Shown: positions 18,382 through 26,730 of the stretch, piece by piece
Layout: every line of letters starts with the position of its first letter
Numbering within the stretch: position 1 is the stretch's first letter
DNA from: Kordia sp. SMS9
GTDB taxonomy: Bacteria > Bacteroidota > Bacteroidia > Flavobacteriales > Flavobacteriaceae
Direction of reading: 5' to 3'
DNA: 64,000 bases
Assembly: GCF_003352465.1 (NCBI RefSeq)
Contig: NZ_CP031153.1
Span: 2,966,987 to 3,030,986, forward strand
Translations under genes and position numbers: made by a program
The notes under the pieces: generated by a model
What the model was told of the DNA's origin: nothing
Databases searched by the model: none
Seen by the model: the letters and a program-made list of their open reading frames with translations, nothing else

Positions 18382-19410
18382 TTAGAATCGAACTAGCATA
18401 TATTCAAATCGTATATTTTGTACAACAGATTCTATCTCTCTAATTGCTAATTGAAAGGAAGAGCTCGTTTTATTACGTACTACGTAGAAAACATCATTAT
18501 CTGTATTCCAATCAGCACCTACTGAAACTATTGATCCAGCAATCATGTAATTGGATGTTTGTACATTTGGGAAATTCACCGTATACAACTGATCTAGTCC
18601 AGGGTTCCCAATTGTATAAGTTCCAGTATGCAATATTGGTGATTGTGGTATTAAAGACGCTAAGGCGTCTGCAAGTGCTTTAGGAGTAATAGCTCGTTGT
18701 GTATCTACTCCAGCAATTGCTTCATTGGTTGTAGCTAATTCTACAACTCCAGTTCTTGTTGTTGTAGCACTTCTACCATTCAATTTTTTAGGTGTGATAA
18801 ACTTATCATCAACAGTAGATCCATTTGATTCATTTTGTGTCGCTATTCTCGCGATTCCTGATACTGATTCTGTTGCTTGTGGTGGAGGTGGAGATAGTAC
18901 AGGTAAAGATTCTGCTAACTTTTTAGGAGTTATGATTTTTAAATCATTTACTCCCTGATCTGCTTCAGCTTGTGTCGCTATTTCAGCAATTCCTGATACT
19001 GATTCTGTAGCTGAAGGAACTGAGGTTAAAAATTCCATAGCATTAGGAATTGTAATAAAATCATTTAGCTCTACTCCTAAATCGTCAATAATAGCTGTTT
19101 GAATAGTATAAATCTGATGAGTAACACCATCTTGAAACACTTGATCAAACAATTCTGAATTTGGAGCAATTTTACTACTTAGATCTCCTTCTGTTTGCTC
19201 AAAGAACAGAAGCTCCTTATTTATGACCATCCATCCTGAAGATATCTGACCATTTTCCACAGCACATCCTGAAATGATATAATTTTGATTATCACTGGTT
19301 AAGTGTGATATAAAAGAATTGATTATTTCGAGGTATGCGAATTGCATAAAAGCAAGTGTATTTTGCTCAAATGGAAGCCCTCCTGGTTTTGTGAAATTTG
19401 CTAATAACAT
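18382..19410 (-). CDS. Phage tail fibre protein with fibre-2 repeats
   Basis: The central part of this 342-residue protein has three ~35-residue tail-fibre repeats of the form ATESVSGIAEIAT..ITPKKLAE (about 132-250); the third, more diverged copy reads RTGVVELATTNEA..ITPKALADAL. The N-terminus should join the baseplate and the C-terminal ~90 residues should carry the receptor-binding tip. Its position after the baseplate J- and I-like genes is that of the Mu/P2 fibre gene. The stop is in a 58-bp gap before the methylase gene. Confidence 0.85.
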   Translation of the reverse strand: MLLANFTKPGGLPFEQNTLAFMQFAYLEIINSFISHLTSDNQNYIISGCAVENGQISSGWMVINKELLFFEQTEGDLSSKIAPNSELFDQVFQDGVTHQIYTIQTAIIDDLGVELNDFITIPNAMEFLTSVPSATESVSGIAEIATQAEADQGVNDLKIITPKKLAESLPVLSPPPPQATESVSGIARIATQNESNGSTVDDKFITPKKLNGRSATTTRTGVVELATTNEAIAGVDTQRAITPKALADALASLIPQSPILHTGTYTIGNPGLDQLYTVNFPNVQTSNYMIAGSIVSVGADWNTDNDVFYVVRNKTSSSFQLAIREIESVVQNIRFEYMLVRF

Positions 19411-19412
19411 AA

Positions 19413-19901
19413 TTAATATCGCTCAATTTTGTACTGTTTACCAGCTAGTTTGTAATAGTTTATTTTTGCTTTTAAAATTGTTTCATTGAAAACGTATTCA
19501 ATCGGAATCCACACAATGAAATTGAAAAACTGCTCAATGAATTCAGCAGCTACATAGATAAATACAGGAGTGTTTTCAGACCTTAAAAAAACATACACTG
19601 GTTTTTGCTCATAGTCTTGGAATAAGTACGTTTTTTTCGGCTTGAATCCATCACCTATGTAAACTTTTCTTGTCTCTTGATGATTCATGGGATCATACGT
19701 TTGAACGCCAAACCATTCATTAAGCATTTTTTCCATGTAAATGACACGGCAGTCGTGTTGCATTCGATATAGTATATCTTCCTGTAACTTTATTAAAGGC
19801 GATAGCTTGGCATATAACCAAGATAGATGGATATTGGTGCGCCACTCGTGCGGTGTGTATCGTTTTGCGAGTTTCTTGTAATTATTATGCCTCCAAATCA
19901 T
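19413..19901 (-). CDS. Baseplate/tail protein, gpI-like by position
   Basis: The 162-residue protein is rich in aromatic and basic residues (MIWRHNNYKKLAKRYTPHEW at the start). It lies between the J-like baseplate gene, which it overlaps by 17 bp, and the fibre gene 3 bp downstream. That is where P2/Mu-type phages encode the gpI-like protein joining baseplate and fibres. I see no decisive motif, so the assignment rests on synteny. Confidence 0.55.
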   Translation of the reverse strand: MIWRHNNYKKLAKRYTPHEWRTNIHLSWLYAKLSPLIKLQEDILYRMQHDCRVIYMEKMLNEWFGVQTYDPMNHQETRKVYIGDGFKPKKTYLFQDYEQKPVYVFLRSENTPVFIYVAAEFIEQFFNFIVWIPIEYVFNETILKAKINYYKLAGKQYKIERY

Positions 19902-20712
19902 ACGGTATATAGTTTATCATTAGATCTTCTACTTTAAAATATCCAGCATCAGGGATTTGCCACAAAGCCACAGATACAAATGGAAGTCCTGCATACTTCC
20001 ATTGAATATTTTCAATACTAGGCAATTTTACACCTTCAGCTTTTTGAATAGCATCACGGAAGTACTCAACAACAAAAGCACCATTGAACTCTAAATTTGC
20101 TAAGTAAGTATCAACAGCATTTTCTACTGGCTTTACTACTTCAGAACCGTTAACGCTCAATAGTTGTCCCGTTGTTAGATCTATCACTTGCGGATCTACA
20201 TAAACAGTCATTTGAATTTTGAGCAAATCAGCAGGTCTATTGATTACAATTAGACTATTACCTCCATCTTTAATCAGGTTAATGTATACTTCAAATCGAC
20301 TTAGCACATCATCAGCTAGTGGCTGAAGTTCATCATTATTAGTAGTTGCGATTTTGAAGATCAAGTCGCCATCAACACTTTCGAGTACAGCACACCTGTG
20401 TATTACTCTTCTAGCTTCAACATCTTCAACATCAGATGTATCATATTGAAACTGGCCGTCTAACCAAACAAGTTGTAAACCATCCAAAAAGGAAAGTGCT
20501 TGTTCACGATACCAACGTAGTGTATGCGGTCGTGAATTTTCAGCATTCTCTTCAACAATTTGCTCGTGTAACCAAATAGAATACGATACTATATAAATCC
20601 AATTACTATACATCCCTGTATTAGAGTCATTGGAAAGCAGTGGAGCTAAAACAGGAATTTCTCCTATTTTAGCTCTCATCTGCACTTGTATTTCTTCTAA
20701 TGATCTTGACAT
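19885..20712 (-). CDS. Baseplate J-like protein
   Basis: The N-terminus of this 275-residue protein (SRSLEEIQVQMRAKIGEIPVLAPLL) and the helical middle, followed by a duplicated alpha/beta segment (ADLLKIQMTVYVDPQVIDL..VENAVDTYLANLEFNGAFVVEYF), resemble baseplate wedge J-family proteins. Position between fibre-associated genes and gpI supports this. It starts 1 bp after the preceding gene's stop. Confidence 0.65.
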   Translation of the reverse strand: MSRSLEEIQVQMRAKIGEIPVLAPLLSNDSNTGMYSNWIYIVSYSIWLHEQIVEENAENSRPHTLRWYREQALSFLDGLQLVWLDGQFQYDTSDVEDVEARRVIHRCAVLESVDGDLIFKIATTNNDELQPLADDVLSRFEVYINLIKDGGNSLIVINRPADLLKIQMTVYVDPQVIDLTTGQLLSVNGSEVVKPVENAVDTYLANLEFNGAFVVEYFRDAIQKAEGVKLPSIENIQWKYAGLPFVSVALWQIPDAGYFKVEDLMINYIPYDLEA

Positions 20713-20713
20713 A

Positions 20714-21697
20714 CTATATTGGTCTAGTTATCCATTTAGGTGTTCCAAGAATGGTTGCAGTATTCCCTTCATCAGCATTAATTTTATCTCCTGAACTTTC
20801 TTCAATTGGATAAGTGTGTATAATCCCTCCAATCTCATAACTCATATAAAATAAATCGAATGAACCTCCATAATCCGTGATACCATTAGAGCTTATGTTT
20901 CCATAAAGAGCATCAACATTTCTTGCAGTAAAATCATTTGTCTCATAATCAATTGTGTAATTGACGTCAAATATTGTAGAACCAAATCCTGGATTTGCAA
21001 AAATTGAAACTCCATTTAGCTCCATCGGACCGAAGCGTCCAGCTGATCCATAGTAAATTATGGATAATGTATAAATTTGATTAGGATCTAGATCTCCAAT
21101 CTCTCTAACAATAATGTTAGTTCCATCTCCTAGTTGAAAAATTATTTTATTTGGTTCGTTTGGAACTGGTTCTCCTTCAGGAGCACTGATACCATAGACT
21201 AATTTTAAATTTACTCCTTTTGACCCTCCCATTCTACTAATAAAATTAGCACTTTCTCCATCTGTGAGTTCTGGATCAGGACGAAAAACAATCGTTGCTT
21301 TAAAATCTTGATTTGGTTGAGGCTTAATATCTCCAAAGTTCAAATAATCAGACTCAGCTTTTCTTAGCTGAATTCCGTGATCAACATCAACGCTTACTGC
21401 TTCGCAAGTCATTTCAAAAGCACACCACTTTTCGCCGTCATAAAGTTTCAATTTGTTTTCATCTTCACTGTCTCTGATCATTAGTCCAGGAGTCGGTATT
21501 TCGATGGTAGATTTAGCTACAAGAGGAATAATTACTTCAGTAGGCTTGTCCGTTAAATCTTCATAACTACCTGTAAAGGCTACAGGAGCAAGCTCGTCCT
21601 TGTGAGCTAAACTATCAATAAGATTTCCAAACTCTTCTTGAGATGGTGTATCTCCTGTTTCAAAATATGCTTTTAATTCTTCTATTGATTTCTTCAT
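20714..21697 (-). CDS. Baseplate/fibre-associated protein with shared N-terminal module and LamG-like C-terminus
   Basis: The N-terminal ~100 residues are clearly homologous to the neighbouring 112-residue protein (both MKxSIExLKxYFxxGxxPxQ, then FGNLIDS, TGSYxD, VAKSTI and KWC). The remaining ~225 residues look like a beta-sandwich lectin-like (LamG/concanavalin) domain, with DLDPNQIYTLSIIYYGSAG and a strand-rich end. A carbohydrate- or surface-binding virion role is an inference. Confidence 0.55.
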   Translation of the reverse strand: MKKSIEELKAYFETGDTPSQEEFGNLIDSLAHKDELAPVAFTGSYEDLTDKPTEVIIPLVAKSTIEIPTPGLMIRDSEDENKLKLYDGEKWCAFEMTCEAVSVDVDHGIQLRKAESDYLNFGDIKPQPNQDFKATIVFRPDPELTDGESANFISRMGGSKGVNLKLVYGISAPEGEPVPNEPNKIIFQLGDGTNIIVREIGDLDPNQIYTLSIIYYGSAGRFGPMELNGVSIFANPGFGSTIFDVNYTIDYETNDFTARNVDALYGNISSNGITDYGGSFDLFYMSYEIGGIIHTYPIEESSGDKINADEGNTATILGTPKWITRPI

Positions 21698-21708
21698 GGT
21701 ACTTTATT

Positions 21709-22047
21709 TTACGTTAAATGATTTTCTCCAACTTGTGTTTCTCCTATTGTAAATGCAGACAATGTAGCCTTACACCACTTATCTGTCTGATAGATGTAAA
21801 TGCCGTAATTATCTTCACTATTAAAGATTATTTGACCATCGATTGGAACAGTAATAGTTGACTTAGCTACGATAGGAATTTCCAATGTCATAGGTGCATT
21901 TGGAATATCATCATAACTTCCTGTTTTACTTAAATTTGCAATATCATCCCAATGACCAAATGAATCGATTAAGTTTCCAAAGCTTGTTTGTGTAGGAACA
22001 TTTCCTGCTTGAAAATATCCTTTAAGATGTTCGATAGATTGTTTCAT
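21709..22047 (-). CDS. Small tail protein sharing the N-terminal module of its neighbour
   Basis: This 112-residue protein consists almost only of the module shared with the following gene (ending near KWCKATLSAFTIGE). It begins 3 bp after the LysM gene. Tandem duplication of a short attachment module, one copy fused to a lectin-like domain, is the simplest reading. No family name is recognised. Confidence 0.6.
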   Translation of the reverse strand: MKQSIEHLKGYFQAGNVPTQTSFGNLIDSFGHWDDIANLSKTGSYDDIPNAPMTLEIPIVAKSTITVPIDGQIIFNSEDNYGIYIYQTDKWCKATLSAFTIGETQVGENHLT

Positions 22048-22049
22048 GC

Positions 22050-22325
22050 TTATTGTATTATGTATTGTTCTGTTGACCAGTAACCAACACCTATTTGGAT
22101 ATGTGTGTCAGTTACTGGAATTACTGTTTTTAAATTGTAAAATTGTAATACATCCGTATTTGTATATTGACTTTCAGGCAAGCTTATTTTTTGTCCAGGC
22201 GTTAAATCATCGGTTTCATTTATTTGATTGGCTTTTGCGATGTCTCTAGCAGCTCTTGCATCACCATACACTTGCAAGGCGATATCAAATACGTTTTGAC
22301 GATCTATGACTGTTACTGTTTTCAT
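22050..22325 (-). CDS. LysM-domain tail protein (gpX-like)
   Basis: The protein has 91 residues, with a LysM-like fold: VFDIALQVYGDARAARDIAKANQI..LTPGQKISLP (about 11-50). Small LysM proteins of this kind (P2 gpX) sit in the tail/baseplate region and may bind peptidoglycan or stabilise the hub. Neighbours are baseplate genes on both sides with gaps of 2-3 bp. Confidence 0.8.
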   Translation of the reverse strand: MKTVTVIDRQNVFDIALQVYGDARAARDIAKANQINETDDLTPGQKISLPESQYTNTDVLQFYNLKTVIPVTDTHIQIGVGYWSTEQYIIQ

Positions 22326-22328
22326 AGC

Positions 22329-22631
22329 TTATGATTCGTGTTGAGTCTTATAATCATCAAACTCTTGTTTCAACTTTCTGTATTTACCTTTCCACAACTC
22401 TATGTTCTTTCGCAAGAGGTTGATTTCGACCTCTAAAGCAATGAATTTTTCATCATATCTTTTTTTAAGATCATCTAGAGCTTCTTGATATAGGTCAATA
22501 ACTGATTTTTGGTTTTGAGTTTCAGCTGCTGCTAAATCTGCTTTTCTTTTTTTTCGCTCGTAACCCCAAGCAAATAGCCCGCCCAAAGCAGTCATTAACT
22601 CAATGCCATAACTTTTTATAAATTCAATCAT
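22329..22631 (-). CDS. Small membrane protein with coiled coil
   Basis: This 100-residue protein has one N-terminal membrane segment (GIELMTALGGLFAWGYERKK), then a long charged coiled coil (about 35-100). A holin or lysis-accessory role is possible since the endolysin and spanin genes are 1.5 kb upstream in the same operon, but a single helix with a long coiled coil is not diagnostic. Confidence 0.45.
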   Translation of the reverse strand: MIEFIKSYGIELMTALGGLFAWGYERKKRKADLAAAETQNQKSVIDLYQEALDDLKKRYDEKFIALEVEINLLRKNIELWKGKYRKLKQEFDDYKTQHES

Positions 22632-22633
22632 GG

Positions 22634-22930
22634 TTAAACTTTTATGGTTAATTTTTCAATTCCCTCTTCTAGATTTATTTCAGCATTCTGATATCCATCA
22701 TATCCGAGCTGTACTTTTAAATCTCTCAAAAACTCAGGTTTAAAAGCATTTGTCTTTTTTAGATATCTTGAGATTCCAAAACCCGTAAGTGGATGCTCTT
22801 TAAATTCACCTTGATGCGCCTTTACAATCATCGATACATGTTGTTGATCACTTGGGCCGATGACAAAATCACCATTTACAATGGCTAGATCTCCAGTTTC
22901 ATCTAATAAAAAATCAACTCTATCACTCAT
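22634..22930 (-). CDS. Baseplate wedge protein, gpW/gp25-like
   Basis: The 98-residue protein has DFLLDETGDLAIVNGDF at the start, then HVSMIVKAHQGEFKEHPLTGFGI. This is the usual gp25/gpW-like pattern of a short beta start plus an 'I...GE...P..G.G' motif. Such proteins form part of the baseplate wedge in contractile tails. It overlaps the preceding gene by 4 bp (ATGA). Confidence 0.75.
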   Translation of the reverse strand: MSDRVDFLLDETGDLAIVNGDFVIGPSDQQHVSMIVKAHQGEFKEHPLTGFGISRYLKKTNAFKPEFLRDLKVQLGYDGYQNAEINLEEGIEKLTIKV

Positions 22931-23124
22931 ACGATTTGACCATTTACAATTGCTGCTCCATCTGATGTAGCTCCAACGACTTGTCCACCTCTTACGTAAT
23001 TGTCTAAAAGCGTGGACATCTCTTCGGCAAATAACTGTATTGCGTGATCTTGATCTTCTTGTGCTAACATCAAATAAGACAACCCAATGATTCCTTGCTT
23101 TAATACCTCTTTATTTAGTGCCAT
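22927..23124 (-). CDS. Small phage protein, unknown
   Basis: This 65-residue protein sits between the baseplate spike-like gene (ending 1 bp upstream) and the gp25-like gene (4-bp overlap). The N-terminal half is helical (ALNKEVLKQGIIGLSYLMLAQ) and the C-terminal end has VRGGQVVGATSDGAAIVNGQ. It is probably a minor baseplate component; the function is not recognised. Confidence 0.5.
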   Translation of the reverse strand: MALNKEVLKQGIIGLSYLMLAQEDQDHAIQLFAEEMSTLLDNYVRGGQVVGATSDGAAIVNGQIV

Positions 23125-23616
23125 CTAAGTAAATATTTGATTAATTTTATTAATGTTTTGTTCAATTAAAGTCTTATCACTAGGACTTACAGTTCCAATT
23201 CCTGAAGGCGTTAAAATCTTTACATTTTTAAAGACATTATGTGATGTCTCTAGAATTGATTTTAAATCTGCATTTTCATTTTTTATCTTAAACTTTCCTT
23301 GAAACATTTCAAATTCTGCTCCATCAGTACTTATATGAATTTTTTCAATTTCACTATATGAGATTATCACTGCTTCAGAAATATCATTTTCGATGATTGC
23401 GCATAACACAACACTTTCCACTTTAGGTGTAATTTTTACAAAGTTTTCTAGATCATCTTTGATTGAATGAAAACGAACACCAAGGAGTTCAGGTTTAAAT
23501 TCTCTATCTACATCACAATCATTCTCACGAACCACTTTGACAGTACCAGTAGTAATGACTACTTTTTCATTTTCTTGAATTTCTTTCCCTATAAGTTGTC
23601 TAAGAAGTTCGTGCAT
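23125..23616 (-). CDS. Putative baseplate assembly/spike protein (gpV-like by position)
   Basis: The 163-residue protein opens with MHELLRQLIGKEI and continues with beta strands (VVITTGTVKVV, VVLCAIIENDISEAVIISY). The end reads LTPSGIGTVSPSDKTL. Position upstream of a gp25-like gene and downstream of the hub is that of gpV/spike proteins. It overlaps the spanin gene by 17 bp. The assignment is by synteny and general fold only. Confidence 0.5.
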   Translation of the reverse strand: MHELLRQLIGKEIQENEKVVITTGTVKVVRENDCDVDREFKPELLGVRFHSIKDDLENFVKITPKVESVVLCAIIENDISEAVIISYSEIEKIHISTDGAEFEMFQGKFKIKNENADLKSILETSHNVFKNVKILTPSGIGTVSPSDKTLIEQNINKINQIFT

Positions 23617-24058
23617 TTATATAGCGTTTAAGTACAAAAACAATTACTAAACCAACAATAATGAGTATGAATCCAATGCCTAAAAAACCATATAAGATGA
23701 AGCTACTATCAAACTCTTCAGTTTTCTCTTTATCTTTAGCCTTAATGGTTTCAATGAGCTCTCTGTTTTGACGTGTAATTTCTTCGACAGATCCCGAAAT
23801 GCATTGTGCTAGATCTACGTTACCTTGCTTGTCAAATCGCAGCACTTGTGCTGTTCCAGTGACATAGTTTTTTTTGTATATGGTTGTGTCGCGATAAGTA
23901 ACTTTTGGAATCGAATAAGTGACTGTATCACCTTTTCGTTTTTTGATCGTTTCGATTTGCTCTGTGAGCTTGGTATCTGTTTTGTTTTTGATTGCCTTCT
24001 TCTTTACGTCACAAGAAGTAAATAGTAATAAAAGCAATATGATTATTCTAAACTTCAT
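23600..24058 (-). CDS. Putative unimolecular spanin (lipoprotein plus C-terminal membrane anchor)
   Basis: The 152-residue protein has an N-terminal signal with lipobox LFTSC (Cys16), a Lys/Glu/Thr-rich periplasmic stretch, and a strong C-terminal membrane helix (about 120-143) ending with KRYINA. A lipid anchor in the outer membrane and a helix in the inner membrane on one chain is the hallmark of u-spanins, which fuse the membranes in the last step of lysis. It overlaps the endolysin gene by 11 bp, as lysis genes often do. The role is inferred from topology and position. Confidence 0.7.
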   Translation of the reverse strand: MKFRIIILLLLLFTSCDVKKKAIKNKTDTKLTEQIETIKKRKGDTVTYSIPKVTYRDTTIYKKNYVTGTAQVLRFDKQGNVDLAQCISGSVEEITRQNRELIETIKAKDKEKTEEFDSSFILYGFLGIGFILIIVGLVIVFVLKRYINARTS

Positions 24059-24596
24059 AGCTGAATTTTTTAATAGTTTCTTTAATTACAGACACATAAC
24101 TTTCGATTGATTTATAATCGCGAAATGCATTAGCATCAGATCGGTTTGTCCCGAAAAACGGTTCAAGAATTAAAGTCGTTGGATTTGGATAAAATACAGC
24201 CGCAAATCCACGTTGGTGTTTTCCAAACAGCGCCTTAGCACCTCTATTTTTTCGACCCATTTTTTTCTCAATTAGATTGCAAAAAAAATCAGCAAGGCGT
24301 TTACCTTTTTGATTTTTAAAATAATACAGAGCTTCGCATCCGTTGGCTTGTTTTGATTCGGCCGCATTGAAATGCAACTCTAATACTAAGTCAAAGTTTC
24401 CGGTGTTTATCTTCTTGGCGTTTCGTTTTACCATTGAGGTATAGCCAAGATTGTAACTGTCATAATAAAATATGGTTGCTATATCTTTTAAATGAGCAGC
24501 CACCATTTTATTGAATTTCCATTCAGTAGTGTCCAAATCTCTGGAATAAGCTCCTTGTTTGAATTTTGTATGTCCTATTACAATTGCAACTTTCAT
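24048..24596 (-). CDS. Phage endolysin: N-acetylmuramoyl-L-alanine amidase (Amidase_3)
   Basis: The protein has 182 residues. It starts MKVAIVIGHTKFKQGA, with the first Zn-ligand histidine in IGH. It continues with VLELHFNAAES (second ligand and the catalytic neighbourhood) and the late acidic residue in TTLILEPFFGTNRSDA, in the Amidase_3 order. It cleaves the amide bond between MurNAc and the stem peptide. No signal peptide, so export depends on a holin. The start overlaps the hub gene stop by 4 bp. Confidence 0.85.
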   Translation of the reverse strand: MKVAIVIGHTKFKQGAYSRDLDTTEWKFNKMVAAHLKDIATIFYYDSYNLGYTSMVKRNAKKINTGNFDLVLELHFNAAESKQANGCEALYYFKNQKGKRLADFFCNLIEKKMGRKNRGAKALFGKHQRGFAAVFYPNPTTLILEPFFGTNRSDANAFRDYKSIESYVSVIKETIKKFSYEV

Positions 24597-25582
24597 AATT
24601 TTAATCCTAATTTGTTTTCTCTTAAAAATCCGTTACTTCTATCTGCTTTGATAGTCACTCCTTCGATAAGATATTTGCCATTATGTTCACTATATCTCGG
24701 ATCATTAATTTCAATAGTATCTCCTGCCTTAGTTCTAGGAACTCCCCAAGTTGGTAGCGTACCTTGATAACCATCAAAACTGAGTGACTTATAATCTTTC
24801 TCTGCAAGACGCTCTAATTCTGCCTTAGTGGTTCTTGGCACAGTGATCACCTTTTCACTACCTCCAGTATCTCCATACTGACCATGTATTTTGCGTCCGC
24901 TTTCAAGGACAGACACATACTTTACTAAAAGCTTTATGTCATCCTTTTTTACAAATTTTAAGTTATTGGAAAGTGCTCTCACATTTCTGTTGATCACAAC
25001 AGGATGTGGATCTGTTGGAGGTATTGAAATTGGAAAACCAACGTGTAAAACTTCTCTATTTTTAAAGAAGCTATGTAAGCCATAATTTTTACGAAGACTC
25101 TCAAGAACTTTAAATGCTGACTTGTTATCTATAGTCATTTTTCCCAAAACAACATTGTCAATAAGTTCGTAAGTATAACCAGGTGCGATCACTTTGAGTA
25201 ATTGCTTTAAAGTTGCGTTTTCAAATGCTTTAGAGAAATGATTTTTTTTTAGTTTGTACATTTCATCTTCACATTTGATCTCAAGAGGTGCATCAGCTCC
25301 AATGCGTGTCACATAACCTTTAAATTCAGACACAAGCGCATCATCGTATCCAAGAAATATCTCAACTGGATCATCAACCTTAATGAAATCGGTGATGTTT
25401 TTCTTGTCAAGTGATGTAACCTTACCTTTTATGTTTGCCTTAGTGTAGGCTCTTGGTAAAATAATGGTTGCCGTATCTGAAAGTTTTTTAATTGACTGAC
25501 TAATAGTTATACTATTTGCTTGATCAAATATTACATTTCCAATTACTACCTTCAGTACAATATTGTGATATAAATACCTCAA
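24593..25582 (-). CDS. Baseplate hub protein, late-control D / gp27-like
   Basis: The 329-residue protein has an N-terminal beta barrel (MRYLYHNIVLKVVIGNVIFDQANSITISQSI), then a pattern typical of gpD/hub proteins with GYVTRIGADAPLEIKCEDEMYKLKK and a middle segment with short repeated strands. The end TWGVPRTKAGDTIEINDPRYSEHNGKYLIEGVT is the classical C-terminal barrel of late-control D proteins. It is likely the central hub that joins tube and spike. Confidence 0.75.
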   Translation of the reverse strand: MRYLYHNIVLKVVIGNVIFDQANSITISQSIKKLSDTATIILPRAYTKANIKGKVTSLDKKNITDFIKVDDPVEIFLGYDDALVSEFKGYVTRIGADAPLEIKCEDEMYKLKKNHFSKAFENATLKQLLKVIAPGYTYELIDNVVLGKMTIDNKSAFKVLESLRKNYGLHSFFKNREVLHVGFPISIPPTDPHPVVINRNVRALSNNLKFVKKDDIKLLVKYVSVLESGRKIHGQYGDTGGSEKVITVPRTTKAELERLAEKDYKSLSFDGYQGTLPTWGVPRTKAGDTIEINDPRYSEHNGKYLIEGVTIKADRSNGFLRENKLGLKL

Positions 25583-25585
25583 AGC

Positions 25586-26185
25586 TTATGGATTTCTAAG
25601 AGTGAAACTTACTGGAGTAATACTTTTAGCTACCAAAGTATATTGTACAGTATCTTGATATCCTTGTACGCCACTTATTTCAATACTCTTAAAATAAATG
25701 CTGGCAATATTTTTGTCAAAGAACTGAGTTCCCGAAGCATCGACTACACCATTGTAATCAAATAGTCTTTCGAGTTTTGTAACACTTACTTCAGGATAGT
25801 GTCTGTTTTCTACATCAATTAGCAATCCCCTCATTCGGATATTCCAAGGATTTGTTCCCCAACGTTCTATTACAACATTGTCACTATCATTAACTGGTGT
25901 TTCGATGAGTTGTTTGTCTCTTGAAAAACTGATCAGTGGAGGAGGAGCTAATATGTTACCTTCAGGAGCTTCATTCTGTTTTAAAAACGGAAGTGAAGCA
26001 AAATTGAATTCATTATTTTCAAACGTTAACTTGATACTTTCAAATTCAGGATCAATATCAGAATAGGTTTCTAAATTGTAATTTTTTCCTGATTTAGACA
26101 CCTTCGGCTTGGCTTGATTTTTATTAGCAATCAAACCAAATGCCGAAGCGTATCTACTAGCTAAATCAATTGAAATTAATGTCAT
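25586..26185 (-). CDS. Phage baseplate/tail protein, DUF6046-like
   Basis: I place the start at the ATG at 26185, which overlaps the stop of the frameshifted chaperone extension (ATGA), rather than at the longer frame start at 26263. This gives 199 residues beginning MTLISIDLASRYASAFGL. The C-terminal half (RGLLIDVENRHYPEV..LERLFDYN) and IEISGVQGYQDTVQYTLVA resemble DUF6046 proteins of Bacteroidota phages, thought to be tail/baseplate components. It sits where DNA-circularisation/baseplate proteins lie in Mu. Confidence 0.65.
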   Translation of the reverse strand: MTLISIDLASRYASAFGLIANKNQAKPKVSKSGKNYNLETYSDIDPEFESIKLTFENNEFNFASLPFLKQNEAPEGNILAPPPLISFSRDKQLIETPVNDSDNVVIERWGTNPWNIRMRGLLIDVENRHYPEVSVTKLERLFDYNGVVDASGTQFFDKNIASIYFKSIEISGVQGYQDTVQYTLVAKSITPVSFTLRNP

Positions 26186-26729
26186 TGTATTAAGTCTTTT
26201 GGTTTTATACCTAAAATCCCTTTTTCTGCTAAAAATTTGACTTGAGCCCATTTTTGAGACCACTCAAGATCGGTTAACCTCTCTGGAAAAGGCACATGTA
26301 AAAAATGGCTTATAAGCGCATCTATTTTTAATATTGCATCTTTTGTGTCATTGAAGTGTAATCCTGAACAGTCTTCTAGAACTTTTTTATGCGCCCCTCC
26401 CTAATCGGCAATAACTCTGCAATAAGAGAGACAGCCGTATTAGCCAGTGCATCATCAGACATAATAACTTCCTTGTTATTAAGTAAAGAGCCTTTTAGAA
26501 GTATATCTTGTGCCCTTTTGGGGTTTTGATCAATATATTTCATATACTGCCCCATTACAGTACGAGAAGGAACTAATACAACAGCTTCCATAAATTCACT
26601 GTCATAATCGTCTAACGGAAGCTCAATAATTCTAAGCTTTTTCCTGTCATATTTTTCAAGGAAAGCTTTTCTTTCTGCATCAGTTAAGCTTTTACTACTT
26701 GACTCTTTTAGATCTTTATCCTTTGCCAT
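26182..26729 (-). CDS. Tail assembly chaperone, frameshift product (GT-like)
   Basis: The short product (26376-26729) ends ..REGRIKKF at TAG. On the minus strand its last codons contain the heptamer A AAA AAG (26388-26382), a classical -1 slippery site in the correct zero frame. After a -1 shift the reading continues VLEDCSGLHFNDTKDAI.. for 66 more residues to a TGA at 26184-26182 that overlaps the next start. The position between tail tube and hub genes matches the G/GT chaperones of long-tailed phages, which pair with the tape measure. Confidence 0.8.
26376..26729 (-). CDS. Tail assembly chaperone, unshifted product (G-like)
   Basis: This 117-residue protein begins with a Lys/Asp/Ser-rich stretch (about 1-20), followed by a compact helical region with DRKKLRIIELPLDDYDSEFM and a helix-rich C-terminus. 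Small acidic helical chaperones upstream of a slippery site are the usual G product. It starts 1 bp after the tube gene stop. The longer frameshift product is listed separately. Confidence 0.8.
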   Translation of the reverse strand: MAKDKDLKESSSKSLTDAERKAFLEKYDRKKLRIIELPLDDYDSEFMEAVVLVPSRTVMGQYMKYIDQNPKRAQDILLKGSLLNNKEVIMSDDALANTAVSLIAELLPIREGRIKKF

Positions 26730-26730
26730 A

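Noticed and set aside
25586..26263. Long start of the DUF6046-like gene at 26263
   Set aside because: The extra N-terminal residues overlap the frameshifted chaperone extension in another frame; the ATGA-coupled start at 26185 is better.
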